DNA of 64,000 nt from Eleginops maclovinus. Taxonomy: Eukaryota > Chordata > Actinopteri > Perciformes > Eleginopidae. The translations under genes were made by a program, and so were the position numbers. How positions within the stretch are numbered: position 1 is the stretch's first letter; every line of letters starts with the position of its first letter. Location of the stretch: contig NC_086355.1 in NCBI RefSeq assembly GCF_036324505.1, forward strand, positions 1,172,901 through 1,236,900, written 5' to 3'. The notes beneath the pieces are model-generated. The model was not told the DNA's origin and made no database searches. It saw only the letters and a list, made by a program, of their open reading frames with translations. Below, piece after piece: positions 1 through 26,900 of this stretch.

Positions 1-3000
1 CAATGTATTAGTACTCTGTGTGTAACACACACAGGTGTATATAGTACTCCTGTGTGTACTCACACAGCGTGATATTAGTACTCTGTGTGTACTCAACACA
101 GGTGTATTAGGTACTCTGTGTGTACTCACACAGGTGTATTAGTACTCTGTGTTGTACTCACACAGGTGTATTAGTACTCTGTGTGTACTCACACAGGTGT
201 ATTAGTACTCTGTGTGTATTAATGTATTAGTACTCTGTGTGTACACACACAGGTGTATTAGTACTCTGTGTGTACTCACACAAGTGTATTAGTACTCTGT
301 GTGTACTCACACAGGTGTATTAGTACTCTGTGTGTACTCAACACAGGTGTATTAGTACTCTGTGTGTACTCACACAGGTGTATTAGTACTCTGTGTGTAT
401 TAATGTATTAGTACTCTGTGTGTACACACATCAGGTGTATTAGTACTCTGTGTGTACTCACACAGGTTTATTAGTACTCTGTGTGTATTAATGTATTAGT
501 ACTCTGTGTGTACTCAACACAGGTTTATTAGTACTCTGTGTGTATTAATGTATTAGTACTCTGTGTGTACTCACACAGGTGTATTAGTACTCTGTGTGTA
601 TTAATGTATTAGTACTCTGTGTGTACACACACAGGTGTATTAGTACTCTGTGTGTACTCCACACAGGTTTATTAGTACTCTGTGTGTATTAATGTATTAG
701 TACTCTGTGTGTACTCCACACAGGCGTATTAGTACTCTGTGTGTACTCACACAAGTGTATTAGTACTCTGTGTGTACTCACACAGGTGTATTAGTACTCT
801 GTGTGTACTCAAACAAGTGTATTAGTACTCTGTGTGTATTAATGTATTAGTACTCTGTGTGTATTAATGTATTAGTACTCTGTGTGTACTCACACAGGTG
901 TATTAGTATTCTGTATGTACTCCACACAGGTGTATTAGTACTCTGTGTGTACTGACACAGGTGTATTAGTACTCTGTGTGTACTCACACAAGTGTATTAG
1001 TACTCTGTGTGTACTCACACAGGTGTATTTACTGTGTGTGTACTCACACAGGTGTATTAGTACTCTGTGTGTATTAATGTATTAGTACTCTGTGTGTACA
1101 CACACAGGTGTATAGTACTCTGTATGTACTCCACACAGGTGTATTAGTACTCTGTATGTACTCCACACAGGTGTATTAGTACTCTGTGTGTATTAATGTA
1201 TTAGTACTCTGAGTGTACACACACAGGTGTATTAGTACTATGTGTGTACACAACACAGGTGTATTAGTACTCTGTGTGTACTCACACAGGTGTATTAGTA
1301 CTCTGTGTGTACTCACACAGGTGTATTAGTACTCTGTATGTACTCCACACAGGTGTATTAGTACTCTGTGTGTATTAATGTATTAGTACTCTGAGTGTAC
1401 ACACACAGGTGTATTAGTACTATGTGTGTCTCCACACAAGTGTATTAATACTCTGTGTGTACTCACACAGGTGTATTAGTACTCTGTGTGTACTCACACA
1501 GGTGTATTAGGACACTGTGTGTACTCACACAGGTGTATTAGGACATTGTGTGTACTCACACAGGTGTATTAGGACATTGTGTGTACTCACACAGGTGTAT
1601 TAGGACACTGTGTGTACTCACACAGGTGTATTAGGACATTGTGTGTACTCACACAGGTGTATTAGTACTCTGTGTGTACTCACACAGGTGTATTAGGACT
1701 CTGTGTGTACTCATACAGGTGTATTAGTACTCTGTGTGTACTCACACAGGTGTATTTACTGTATGTGTACTCACACAGGTGTATTAGTACTCTGTGTGTA
1801 TTAATGTATTAGTACTCTGTGTGTACACACACAGGTGTATTAGTACTCTGTGTGTACTCACACAGGTGTATTAGTACTCTGTATGTACTCCACACAGGTG
1901 TATTAGTACTCTGTGTGTATTAATGTATTAGTACTCTGAGTGTACACACACAGGTGTATTAGTACTATGTGTGTACTCCACACAAGTGTATTAATACTCT
2001 GTGTGTACTCACACAGGTGTATTAGTACTCTGTGTGTACTCACACAGGTGTATTAGTACTCTGTGTGTATTAATGTATTAGTACTCTGTGTGTACACACA
2101 CAGGTGTATTAGTACTCTGTGTGTACTCCACACAGGTTTATTAGTACTCTGTGTGTACTCACACAAGTGTATTAGTACTCTGTGTGTACTCACACAGGTG
2201 TATTAGTACTCTGTGTGTACTCAAACAAGTGTATTAGTACTCTGTGTGTATTAATGTATTAGTACTCTGTGTGTATTAATGTATTAGTACTCTGTGTGTA
2301 CTCACACAGGTGTATTAGTATTCTGTATGTACTCCACACAGGTGTATTAGTACTCTGTGTGTACTGACACAGGTGTATTAGTACTCTGTGTGTACTCACA
2401 CAAGTGTATTAGTACTCTGTGTGTACTCACACAGGTGTATTTACTGTGTGTGTACTCACACAGGTGTATTAGTACTCTGTGTGTATTAATGTATTAGTAC
2501 TCTGTGTGTACACACACAGGTGTATTAGTACTCTGTGTGTACTCACACAGGTGTATTAGTACTCTGTGTGTACTCCACACAGGTGTATTAGTACTCTGTG
2601 TGTACTCACACAGGTGTATTAGTACTCTGTGTGTACTCCACACAGGTGTATTAGTACTCTGTGTGTATTAATGTATTAGTACTTTGTGTGTACTCACACA
2701 GGTGTATTTACTGTGTGTGTACTCACACAGGTGTATTAGTACTCTGTATGTACTCACACAAGTGTATTAGTACTCTGTATGTATTAATGTATTAGTACTC
2801 TGAGTGTACTCACACAGTGTGTATTAATACTCTGTGAGTACTCACACAGGTGTATTAGTACTCTGTGTGTACTCACACAGGTGTATTAGTACTCTGTATG
2901 TACTCCACATAGGTGTATTAGTACTCTGTGTGTATTAATGTATTAGTACTCTGAGTGTACTCACACAGGTGTATTAATACTCTGTGAGTACTCACACAGG

Positions 3001-4821
3001 TGTATTAGTACTCTGTGTGTACTCACACAGGTGTATTAGGACTCTGTGTGTACTCCACACAGGTGTATTAGGACTCTGTGTGTACTCACACAGGTGTATT
3101 AGGACACTGTGTGTACTCACACAGGTGTATTAGGACATTGTGTGTACTCACACAGGTGTATTAGTACTCTGTGTGTACTCACACAGGTGTATTAGGACTC
3201 TGTGTGTACTCATACAGGTGTATTAGTACTCTGTGTGTACTCACACAGGTGTATTTACTGTATGTGTACTCACACAGGTGTATTAGTACTCTGTGTGTAT
3301 TAATGTATTAGTACTCTGTGTGTACACACACAGGTGTATTAGTACTCTGTGTGTACTCACACAGGTGTATTAGTACTCTGTATGTACTCCACACAGGTGT
3401 ATTAGTACTCTGTGTGTATTAATGTATTAGTACTCTGAGTGTACACACACAGGTGTATTAGTACTATGTGTGTACTCCACACAAGTGTATTAATACTCTG
3501 TGTGTACTCACACAGGTGTATTAGTACTCTGTGTGTACTCACACAGGTGTATTAGTACTCTGTGTGTATTAATGTATTAGTACTCTGTGTGTACACACAC
3601 AGGTGTATTAGTACTCTGTGTGTACTCCACACAGGTTTATTAGTACTCTGTGTGTATTAATGTATTAGTACTCTGTGTGTACTCCACACAGGTGTATTAG
3701 TACTCTGTGTGTACTCACACAAGTGTATTAGTACTCTGTGTGTACTCACACAGGTGTATTAGTACTCTGTGTGTACTCAAACAAGTGTATTAGTACTCTG
3801 TGTGTATTAATGTATTAGTACTCTGTGTGTATTAATGTATTAGTACTCTGTGTGTACTCACACAGGTGTATTAGTATTCTGTATGTACTCCACACAGGTG
3901 TATTAGTACTCTGTGTGTACTGACACAGGTGTATTAGTACTCTGTGTGTACTCACACAAGTGTATTAGTACTCTGTGTGTACTCACACAGGTGTATTTAC
4001 TGTGTGTGTACTCACACAGGTGTATTAGTACTCTGTGTGTATTAATGTATTAGTACTCTGTGTGTACACACACAGGTGTATTAGTACTCTGTGTGTACTC
4101 ACACAGGTGTATTAGTACTCTGTGTGTACTCCACACAGGTGTATTAGTACTCTGTGTGTACTCACACAGGTGTATTAGTACTCTGTGTGTACTCCACACA
4201 GGTGTATTAGTACTCTGTGTGTATTAATGTATTAGTACTTTGTGTGTACTCACACAGGTGTATTTACTGTGTGTGTACTCACACAGGTGTATTAGTACTC
4301 TGTATGTACTCACACAAGTGTATTAGTACTCTGTGTGTACTCACACAGGTGTATTTACTGTATGTGTACTCACACAGGTGTATTAGTACTCTGTGTGTAT
4401 TAATGTATTAGTACTCTGTGTGTACTCACACAGGTGTATTAGTACTCTGTATGTACTCCACATAGGTGTATTAGTACTCTGTGTGTATTAATGTATTAGT
4501 ACTCTGAGTGTACTCACACAGGTGTATTAATACTCTGTGAGTACTCACACAGGTGTATTAGTACTCTGTGTGTACTCACACAGGTGTATTAGGACTCTGT
4601 GTGTACTCCACACAGGTGTATTAGGACTCTGTGTGTACTCACACAGGTGTATTAGGACACTGTGTGTACTCACACAGGTGTATTAGGACATTGTGTGTAC
4701 TCACACAGGTGTATTAGTACTCTGTGTGTACTCACACAGGTGTATTAGTACTCTGTGTGTACTCACACAGGTGTATTAGGACTCTGTGTGTACTCATACA
4801 GGTGTATTAGTACTCTGTGTT
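1..4821. repeat. 31-bp minisatellite with higher-order repeats, in the last visible intron of the ZP gene
   Basis: Tandem units of about 31 bp contain TATTAGTACTCTGTGTGTAC followed by TCACACAGGTG; a shorter variant contains TGTATTAATGTATTAG. Variants come in the same order several times: the block with GTACTGACAC occurs near 949, 2361 and 3917, and the AGGACATTGTG cluster near 1540, 3130 and 4680. This shows a higher-order period of about 1.4-1.55 kb, about three copies. The array runs off the left edge and reaches to within a few bases of the splice donor at 4824. No gene is seen inside it; short open frames here come from the repeat unit. Confidence 0.95.
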
Positions 4822-4824
4822 TAC

Positions 4825-19110
<14,286 letters not shown>

Positions 19111-19235
19111 GACCAACAGCACCTGAATGAACCCAGAACAACAGAACCACAGAATGAGGGACCATCATGTGATACACACACTGCTGGAATCTTGCCAGGT
19201 TTACTGTCTCCTAGGGAGAATAGTTCTTTCCCCTT

Positions 19236-19243
19236 GATATAAG
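19236..19243 (-). promoter_or_regulatory. possible TATA-like box of the ZP gene
   Basis: On the minus strand CTTATATC lies about 126 bp upstream of the ATG at 19110, compatible with a transcription start near 19207 and a short leader. No other promoter motif supports it. Confidence 0.2.
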
Positions 19244-20331
19244 ACCTGAACACTGCAGAGGTCACACTGCAGTGGGATATAGGCTCTGGTTTTCAGACAA
19301 AGCGTCTTCTTGTTAGGTCAAAGTCTCGTCTTTCCTCTCAGAACAAATGTGGGGATTTTCTCACCATTTTTAAGCTGCTGTGGTTTTTGTAACAGATGGA
19401 TCATCATGTTTCACGAAATACATCTTAGTTGGTTTGAGAGAAAACACATTAAATGGAAAATCACCAACAATGATAAAACAGAAGGCGTTTGAGCGTTTCT
19501 GTAGCATTTCCCGGGGTAACAGAGTTCAAAATAAGATTTCCAGCTCATTACCAGATCTCCTTTTATAAATATCCACTCTTATTGCAAGAAATCTTACCAC
19601 GCTCATCTTCACTTGTTCTGTTGGCACATTGTCTTACTTATTACAGGCGGAAACACCTTATCTTTATTATTCTTGAACTTGTTTCTTGGAAATGAAAAAC
19701 GATGTGAAACCCATCGAATGCACCCTGACTGATTCCCTGGAGTTGCAGGTTAGTAACGCAAAGAGGCTCAAAATGAGATGAAGTAAAGCACGTCAGCAGC
19801 AGCCCTGGAGAAGCCTTTCATTAAGCATGTTTACAAATGTGTGTCAAACTTGAAGGCAAGGGAGGAAGTTCCACCCTAACAGGAGTACACCCTAACGCAC
19901 TGACACCTCATTAAGCCTACAGGAAGTTTCAGAGGCTGTTTGAGGACCAGATGGGCTAGTAACCCGCGTTACACCTCAGGAATAAGGTATCCTCTGTTTC
20001 ATCTCCCTCAGCCACTGCTACAGTAAACTGTGTTTCATTTCACTGTACAGTATTTCAATCTCATTCTGCTTATTATCTTCACATGTATATACACTCCTGC
20101 ATTTACTTGGTCTCTTAGCATCTCTTTAGCTTGTGGTATTTATTTGACATGGAGTTTACTTCTGCTGCTTGCAGGTCTGCACCGTCTTCCTGCACTGTTC
20201 TGATTGTTTCCTAAATGTGTTTTATTGTTTTAAGTCTTATATGTTGCATTGTTGGAGGAGCCTAGGACTTCAGATCTGCATATCTGCATCTGTGAAGACG
20301 GAGCCTTGAATCTTGAATCTCCACTTACCGT
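19244..20331. other. intergenic stretch without recognised gene
   Basis: Upstream of the ZP gene. Around 20030-20290 the AT-rich text ending in GGAGGAGCCTAGGACTTC looks like a dispersed teleost repeat, but I cannot name it. Confidence 0.35.
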
Positions 20332-20460
20332 CTGGAGGGTCGGCAGGGTCTGGATGTCTGGAGGACTGGAAGGTCTGGAGGACTGGAGGTCTGGAGGGTC
20401 TGGAGGTCTGGAGGATCTGGAGGTCTGGAGGATCTGGAGGTCTGGAGGGTCTGGAGCTCT
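20332..20460. repeat. purine-rich tandem repeat, CTGGAGGT core
   Basis: Irregular 9-15-bp units built on CTGGAGGTCTGGAGGAT. Short frames here (SGGLEG and similar) are repeat translation. Confidence 0.85.
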
Positions 20461-20718
20461 GTGATTCTTCGGCTCTCAGGCTGATGTGTCTGCTGTGTCT
20501 CTCGTCTCTATTTATCCTCTTGTGTCTCCTCCACGCCCCCGAAGACTGATGCAACACATCCTCCGAACTCATCAAACGGGCTTTTCAGGTAAAAGCGACT
20601 TTATGTAAAGTCTTCTGATTGTGAGATAAACACCTGTACTCTGAAACACTTTTCATTCCATTAGAGAACTCTGATATTTGCTCTGATTGGCTGTGAAGCA
20701 CAGGAAACCCCTCCGGGG

Positions 20719-20812
20719 TGAAAGCCTCCGGTGCATGGTGGAATGTGGCCTTGAAGAATCCAAAGACCCATAATTGATATGTGATGGGGAACAAAGAGTG
20801 GGAAACAGACAC
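20719..20812 (+). repeat. dispersed ~94-bp repeat, copy 1
   Basis: From GTGAAAGCCTCCGGTGCATG to GTGGGAAACAGA. It matches 21843-21936 in the same orientation with only about two visible differences. Confidence 0.85.
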
Positions 20813-21842
20813 CTGTGTTCTTTTTATACATATTTGATGAGCATTTTCAGTGAAAGCACGATGAAGCCTCTGGATCAGTTGATTCATTTCCCTCCAACAC
20901 GTGTACCTGTAGCTGCAGGTCAGGGTTCATGTAGCCAGACGATGAATCTCAGGGATCATTTATGAGCAGCGGCTCCTCAATGGTAAAACCAGCTCCTCAT
21001 TGGAATCAGCAGCTGGAGTCTGTCAGAGCAGATGTGCACAGACTCTGAATATCTGCTGTCTGAAATCGGTTTTCATTGTACCGTGGCAATTACAAAATCA
21101 AAAACACTTCAAAGGTTCATTCAGGTCTGGAAACGAACCCACCAGCACTGAAACCGGTGTGGCTTGCTTGAAGTGAAGATATCTGCACTTTGTTTGTTGT
21201 TCGGGGTTTAAATCTTTATGGTTTCTGCACTTATTGACCACTTTTGATTGACAATCCCTTCATTTAATGATCCATCAGAGCTCACAGAAGCAGGATATGG
21301 ACCACAATGCAATGCGGCAATAACAAATGGCCTGTTGAATAATAAACCAATAAACTGGATTCTGATTCTATATATCTGTATCTGTTGGGTTTCTTTCCTC
21401 CTTCTCATCGCAAACATGTCACTCATAGGCCTCTGAATTCTTTGAGGTGATCCCCCCTCATGTACCTGGGGCATTGAGACTGGGCGGGTTGCCTCACAGA
21501 AGCTATATACATATATCGGGTTGAAAATATGGGGGGGAGGGGGGCTCACTGCTTTATCTTCCTTTTCTCAAGTCATTTGTTCACTTTATGGGCTAAGAGA
21601 TTCTTTACAGACAGCTTAAGTGCAAATACCTCTTTCAAAATACCTTTCTCATTACTTTGTACCATATCCCAAATAGTGTGCATGCTGTGCCTTTCACTCA
21701 ACAACATGTGACAGAACACATTGGTTGGTTCCTCTGGACTTTTCCACCAGTTTGTCAGCGACTCCCAGTTGGTGGTTTTAGAGTCCACCAGCCACAGTGG
21801 CAGGTTGATATCAACTAATAGAAACGTTTGCACATACTCTGC

Positions 21843-21936
21843 GTGAAAGCCTCCAGTGCATGGTGGAATGTGGCCTTGAAGAATCCAAAGACCCATAATT
21901 GACATGTGATGGGGAACAAAGAGTGGGAAACAGAGA
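21843..21936 (+). repeat. dispersed ~94-bp repeat, copy 2
   Basis: Direct copy of 20719-20812, 1.12 kb away. The flanks differ, so this is either a small repeat family or a local duplication whose flanks have decayed. Confidence 0.85.
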
Positions 21937-22039
21937 CCACTCCCCCAGGTACCAATGGTGGAGGGAGGTTAATAAAAAGGTTCCAGTTCTCTCGTTGATC
22001 AATCTCCAACAATGCTCTTTTGAAATATACTTTACATTT

Positions 22040-22200
22040 CATGTCACTTGTTAGACGCTTTTATCCAAAGCGACTGACATACACTCAATACTGAGAGCAA
22101 TCCCCACAGGAGCAACTTGGGGTGGGGTGTCTCAGGGACACAACGACATGCTGACGGCAGTGGGACTCGAACCAGCTCTCCCCAGAGTCACAGCCTCCCA
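22040..22200 (-). repeat. SINE-like teleost repeat with tRNA-type B box
   Basis: It contains GACGCTTTTATCCAAAGCGA, a motif I recall as very widespread in fish genomes. On the minus strand it has GGTTCGAGTCCC, which matches a tRNA B box. Family name not assigned; ends are approximate. Confidence 0.45.
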
Positions 22201-23936
22201 CAGAACATCAAGAAAAGGTGAAAAATGGAGAATCTGAGACCCAATATAGTGCAGTGATCACTGAACGGTACATTTCCAGCCCTGATGTTCATACTCGTGT
22301 GATTCTGAGTATCTAACGAGCGTTTGTGGAGAGCTTCTCTGTGATCGTGTGCGAATGACTTCACAGAGCTGCAGGGCTTCCTGCACACTGAGAGCAACCC
22401 TCACAAGATGGACTGGGTTGACAGAACATTCAGTGCATTTTTAAAGTCTTTTGTTCACACGCGACGTGTTGCTCAAGAGTCGTTCAACCTGCCGCATTCC
22501 TTCAGACTGGGGGGGTCTCCTGTGCTTTTCAGAAAGCTTAAATCTGATGTTTGAAAACCCTTTCCTAAACTCAAAGGATTCAATGACATAAACAAAGGGA
22601 TAACAGTAATAGAAGTAATCGTCATTTCTCTGCGCCCCACGAGAGTTAGCAGAATAACATTAGATGCTCATCAAACAATTATACCTTTCCAATGAATGAA
22701 GCCTTAGCTTGACGCTCGTAACAATTTCCCTCGTCGTAATCCACATCAAAAATCCACAGGACACCTCGGCAAATTCAACCGTTTACTTCAATTCAAGAAA
22801 AATAAGCACAGCAAATAATGTCTTTTTACAAAGTTATAAAGTTATTCCAAAGATCGAGAGAGAGTGAGAGAGGTCAAAAAACTGTGTGGCTCCACTCTTG
22901 CATTTCCTGACTGACCCCAGATTCACCCCGAAAACTCCTCCAATGAGTGTATCAAAACATAAATGAAAAGGCACAGTTACCAAGATGCCACAATCAAAGT
23001 ACCCATTTCCAAATATTACAGAAGAAATATAAATGAGACATTATGCATGTAAATTATTCACACACCTTTGTAACATGAATAAGTAATTAACTTAACACAT
23101 TACTGTAAATATGAACTGTAACAACTTAAACCTGTAAATATTGTAAATATTCCTTCTTATTCCTTCTAACTCAATGACACTTTATTCATTACTGTCATTT
23201 TGAATATGAACTGAATTATTGAAGTCAAAACATCAACAAACTGCATTTAGGCTCCTACAAATTATATGCCGCTTTACAGAAGTACAGTGTCCAAATGTAG
23301 CAGGTATATAAATATACAGGAATGCATTCCACCAATAATCCCTCACGTTTTATTTTATTGTTCCAATATAATTTATTGTCACTTTTATTTTGGTATGTTT
23401 CCTACAAAAGACCGTTTTGGGAGCTAATGCTTTTATTTTGAAGTCTTCACTTTCGGCAGTGACGTCATCTACCTGCGTTGCACCCTCTCTCACTCAGTTG
23501 TTTGATGGCAGACTGAGGTGAGGAGAGTTTGTCATGTGCTCTTTGTAGATTTCTGTTCTAAAAGATGTTTACAGTGTTTATATAATCTTAAACTGTTTCC
23601 ATGGTGCTAATGTGTTGCTGTGTAGTTGTTTTGCAGAAGTTTGAGTGTTTTAGCAAACTTTTAGTTAAGTGTACTGTTTAGCAGCACTTGTGAGGACTCA
23701 CACACAGCACCTGCAGCATGTTTAATGGCGTCTTTTCCCCACCACAGACTGGTGTGTTGCAGACGTCCATCTGTATTAATGCTGCTGCATTATTGTGTTT
23801 ATTTGATGCAGAGGAATAAATACGCCACAGTTTTGGTTAAAGACAACAACCGAATCTCCTTGTCCATCAAACACGCACAACACAACGCAGAGTCGTAGCA
23901 AGGGTCTGCTGAGAAGTAGGACCAGACCGGCTACAC
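22201..23936. other. no gene; possible degraded LTR in right half
   Basis: No coding exon seen. From about 23117 (TGTAACAACTT) to 23936 (GGCTACA) the sequence has LTR-like terminal bases, a TATATAAATA box near 23303 and AATAAA near 23815. I find no target duplication and no second LTR, so a solo LTR is only a guess. Confidence 0.25.
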
Positions 23937-23939
23937 ATA

Positions 23940-26900
23940 TAGGCCAGTCATTCTATGCCATTTTTGGGTCAAACCCACCACAAATTGCAATAGTAATGAA
24001 ACAGACATTTTTCAATGTCAAATGTAGTGGAGAATGACATACTAAAAGTCAAGGAAAATCGGAGCATTGGAACATTCCCAAATTTTGCAATCCTTAAGAG
24101 AAGGTTTTAAGAGAAAATCTGCATACAATTTTCAGTGTATATTTTAGACAACTGTTTTTAACAACTGTTTTCTTGATAAATCCTAATCAGATCTTGCAAT
24201 TTTATGTCCCTGAGGCCTGCAATGTGATGGCTTTATCTGAACAGGTTCATATCTTAGTATATAAACATTGCTTCAATGGAGTTATAATGTATTTTAACCA
24301 CATGCCAGCTTCAAAGTGTAATGCATTTTGGGGGGTAGGGTAGGACATTTCTGTTGGTGTTCATGTTCTCCTGCCCCATTGCTTGAATATGTCTCTGGAA
24401 ACATGAACCTTGATATTTCCTGTAATTATCTCTTGAAGATATGAAAATTCAATGAAAAGAAGTAGAGCAGTAATCATTTCAGCATTCTTTTATTACAAGA
24501 AAAATCCTGAAAAACAAAAAACGATATCTGAATGAATGAATTGAATGAACATCTCCATGTACCAGACCGCATCGACAAATTATTAATCTTCTTCTGGATC
24601 ACTTTCTGGTTCTGGCAAGGTCACATTAGAACAGTGAAGTCCTTTGCATTCACTGCAGGCGGAAGAGCATTCCAGGCTGTACTTGCGACAGCTGCATCGT
24701 CGGGTGCTGCAGTCTGCTTTGCAGCCACAGTGGATGGCATCTAGCAGGTAATCTGGAGCAGGCTTCATCTCAGTCATAACGGGAACCATTCTCTCGTCAC
24801 GGATAGCCCATCCCCAACCATTGGCATCCATGCCAACTCCTTGCCACTGCTGAACCTGAACATACACCCGTAGGCAATGTTGCTTTGCAGATGCTGATGT
24901 AGGGGGCAGGGTACGAGGCTCAACTCTGACAGTGCTTGTTGAAACCTTCTGGCAGAAGCGTTGAAGCCTCAGCATGTCCAGTGTTTCCCCGGGCTGGCCA
25001 TTATACAAGCACACCAGGGCATTCTCTCCAGCTGTCATGACATCCTCTTTCGACGCTCCAGGAGTGTTGAACGTTGCCAAAAGCTCGGAGAAATACGCAC
25101 TGGAGTTCAGCTTCTTCAAAGCTGCTGATTTGCCAATTGAGTACAGTCTTGACGTGGCACTCTTGTTGATGTCCGGGTACCTGGAGTGACAGACGCAATC
25201 ATTCCCATCCCGTGGAATGTGTTGAGGCCATCTATTGTACGGATGTTGTGATCAACATTGTCCGCCATATATTGGATGACCTGCTCTGGCCGGTAGTTTG
25301 GTATGTCTGTCCCTAGTGCAACTGCTGCACTCCGTTCATACCTTTGTATCTCACGATAAGAACTGCAATATCCGTGGGCATGGAGCGTGTCGATCAAGAA
25401 CTTTGATGCAAAATGATGGTGCATCTGTACACCCAGTCCTATCTGTAGGGGTGCCAGCAGCACTCGGGGACGAATTGCCTGCATGATTGCTTGGCGTAGA
25501 GAACCAACTTTCCTATCAGCATCTTGGCCCACAAAGAGTGTTTGAAGAAGGAGTTTTATTGATTCAGGTAGGAACGACATGGCTTCTTCTGTTGAGGTCA
25601 TTTCAGTTGAACATGGGTACATATCTATCGACTGTTCAACGGATTTGACATCACTTTTGATCAGTTTTGCTGCCGTCTTAATCAGTCTCATCTTCTCAGC
25701 TTCAGATGATGTCTCCTTTGGCCTTTGATAGAATTCCTGAATGATCGCAGAGGCCCTGTGGTGAAAGGTCACAACATTCTCTTTGCCATTTATTTCAGCG
25801 ATGGTGATATCATGACCAAAGTGCTTTTGGATACATTCCTTCATGTAGGTGAATCCATAAGGTGTGCAATCAGTTCCAGCAAGAAATTCCCCCATTTTCT
25901 CTATGAGATCCAGTATCGTTGTCTGTTCCTCGTCATTGGCTTTGAGGTACTCTGCAACTTTTATGAATGCATCATTCCGTGTGACATCTACCGGTCTTCC
26001 ATACGTAGGTCGCTTGCTTGGCACTGTAAGGAACTGGCGAGGAATCTGCTTCCCAGTTCTGAGGTTTATGCTACATATATTGTGATAGACTGCGTCAGCG
26101 GCATGCAAGTCCTGGGCGAATTCTACTCGAGCCTTTACTGTCTCTGACCATGCATCATTGCGTTCAACACAGCTCTCTGTAACCTTCCTCTGGAAGTCCA
26201 TTGTTCGGACTGGTATAAGTTTATGTGTTTTTTCTCTGCCCTGGTACTTGTCTGGTGTTCCACAGAACAAACAGTGTTCACTGTAGTGAAACGCAGGACT
26301 GGCAGATCGACGCGCACACACAGTGCCGCTGGAACCACCAGTACAGTCATATCTCTGTTTTCTGTTGTCTCGCTCAATAGACAGTTGGGAGCAGAAGTCC
26401 TTCCTGCATTTGGTGTGTACAACTTGTCCAGGTGCAACACTTATATCAGCCTGCCGTAAATCATTTGCCTTGCTTATTCCATCACACCCCTTGGCACCTA
26501 ATTTCGTGGTTTGTTCACCATTGCCGAGAGACTTGCTGCAGAAAACGCAATCGTCCATGCTACTGGTTGAACTGAAAAAAAACCAAAAGGCTATTAAACG
26601 TTAATTATCTCAATGTATTTACCCTTAGGGGAGAGGGGGGCTTCATACAAGAACCAGAAAACATAAACATTCAACACAACACTTTCCATTTTTAACCAAA
26701 TAACAGTTTGTATAGTGTGTGTGATGTGTGTGAGTGTGTGTACGTGTATGAGCGACACTGAAGCCAAACTTCCCCTGGCCGGCTATTCCCATAGACCTCT
26801 AAACAAACTAGATCATATTAATTTTAACCAAATAAGTTAATACAATTGCACCCAATGGCTTAACATGTGCCAACCAACCCCAAAATCAGTGTGCCAACCA

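Noticed and set aside
1..4821. CRISPR-like alternation of repeat and spacer
   Set aside because: Repeats are directly adjacent or differ by unit variants; there are no unique spacers and the context is vertebrate.
23117..23936. Solo LTR of a retroelement
   Set aside because: Terminal bases, TATA and AATAAA are suggestive, but no target duplication, partner LTR or coding remnant; mentioned only as a guess.
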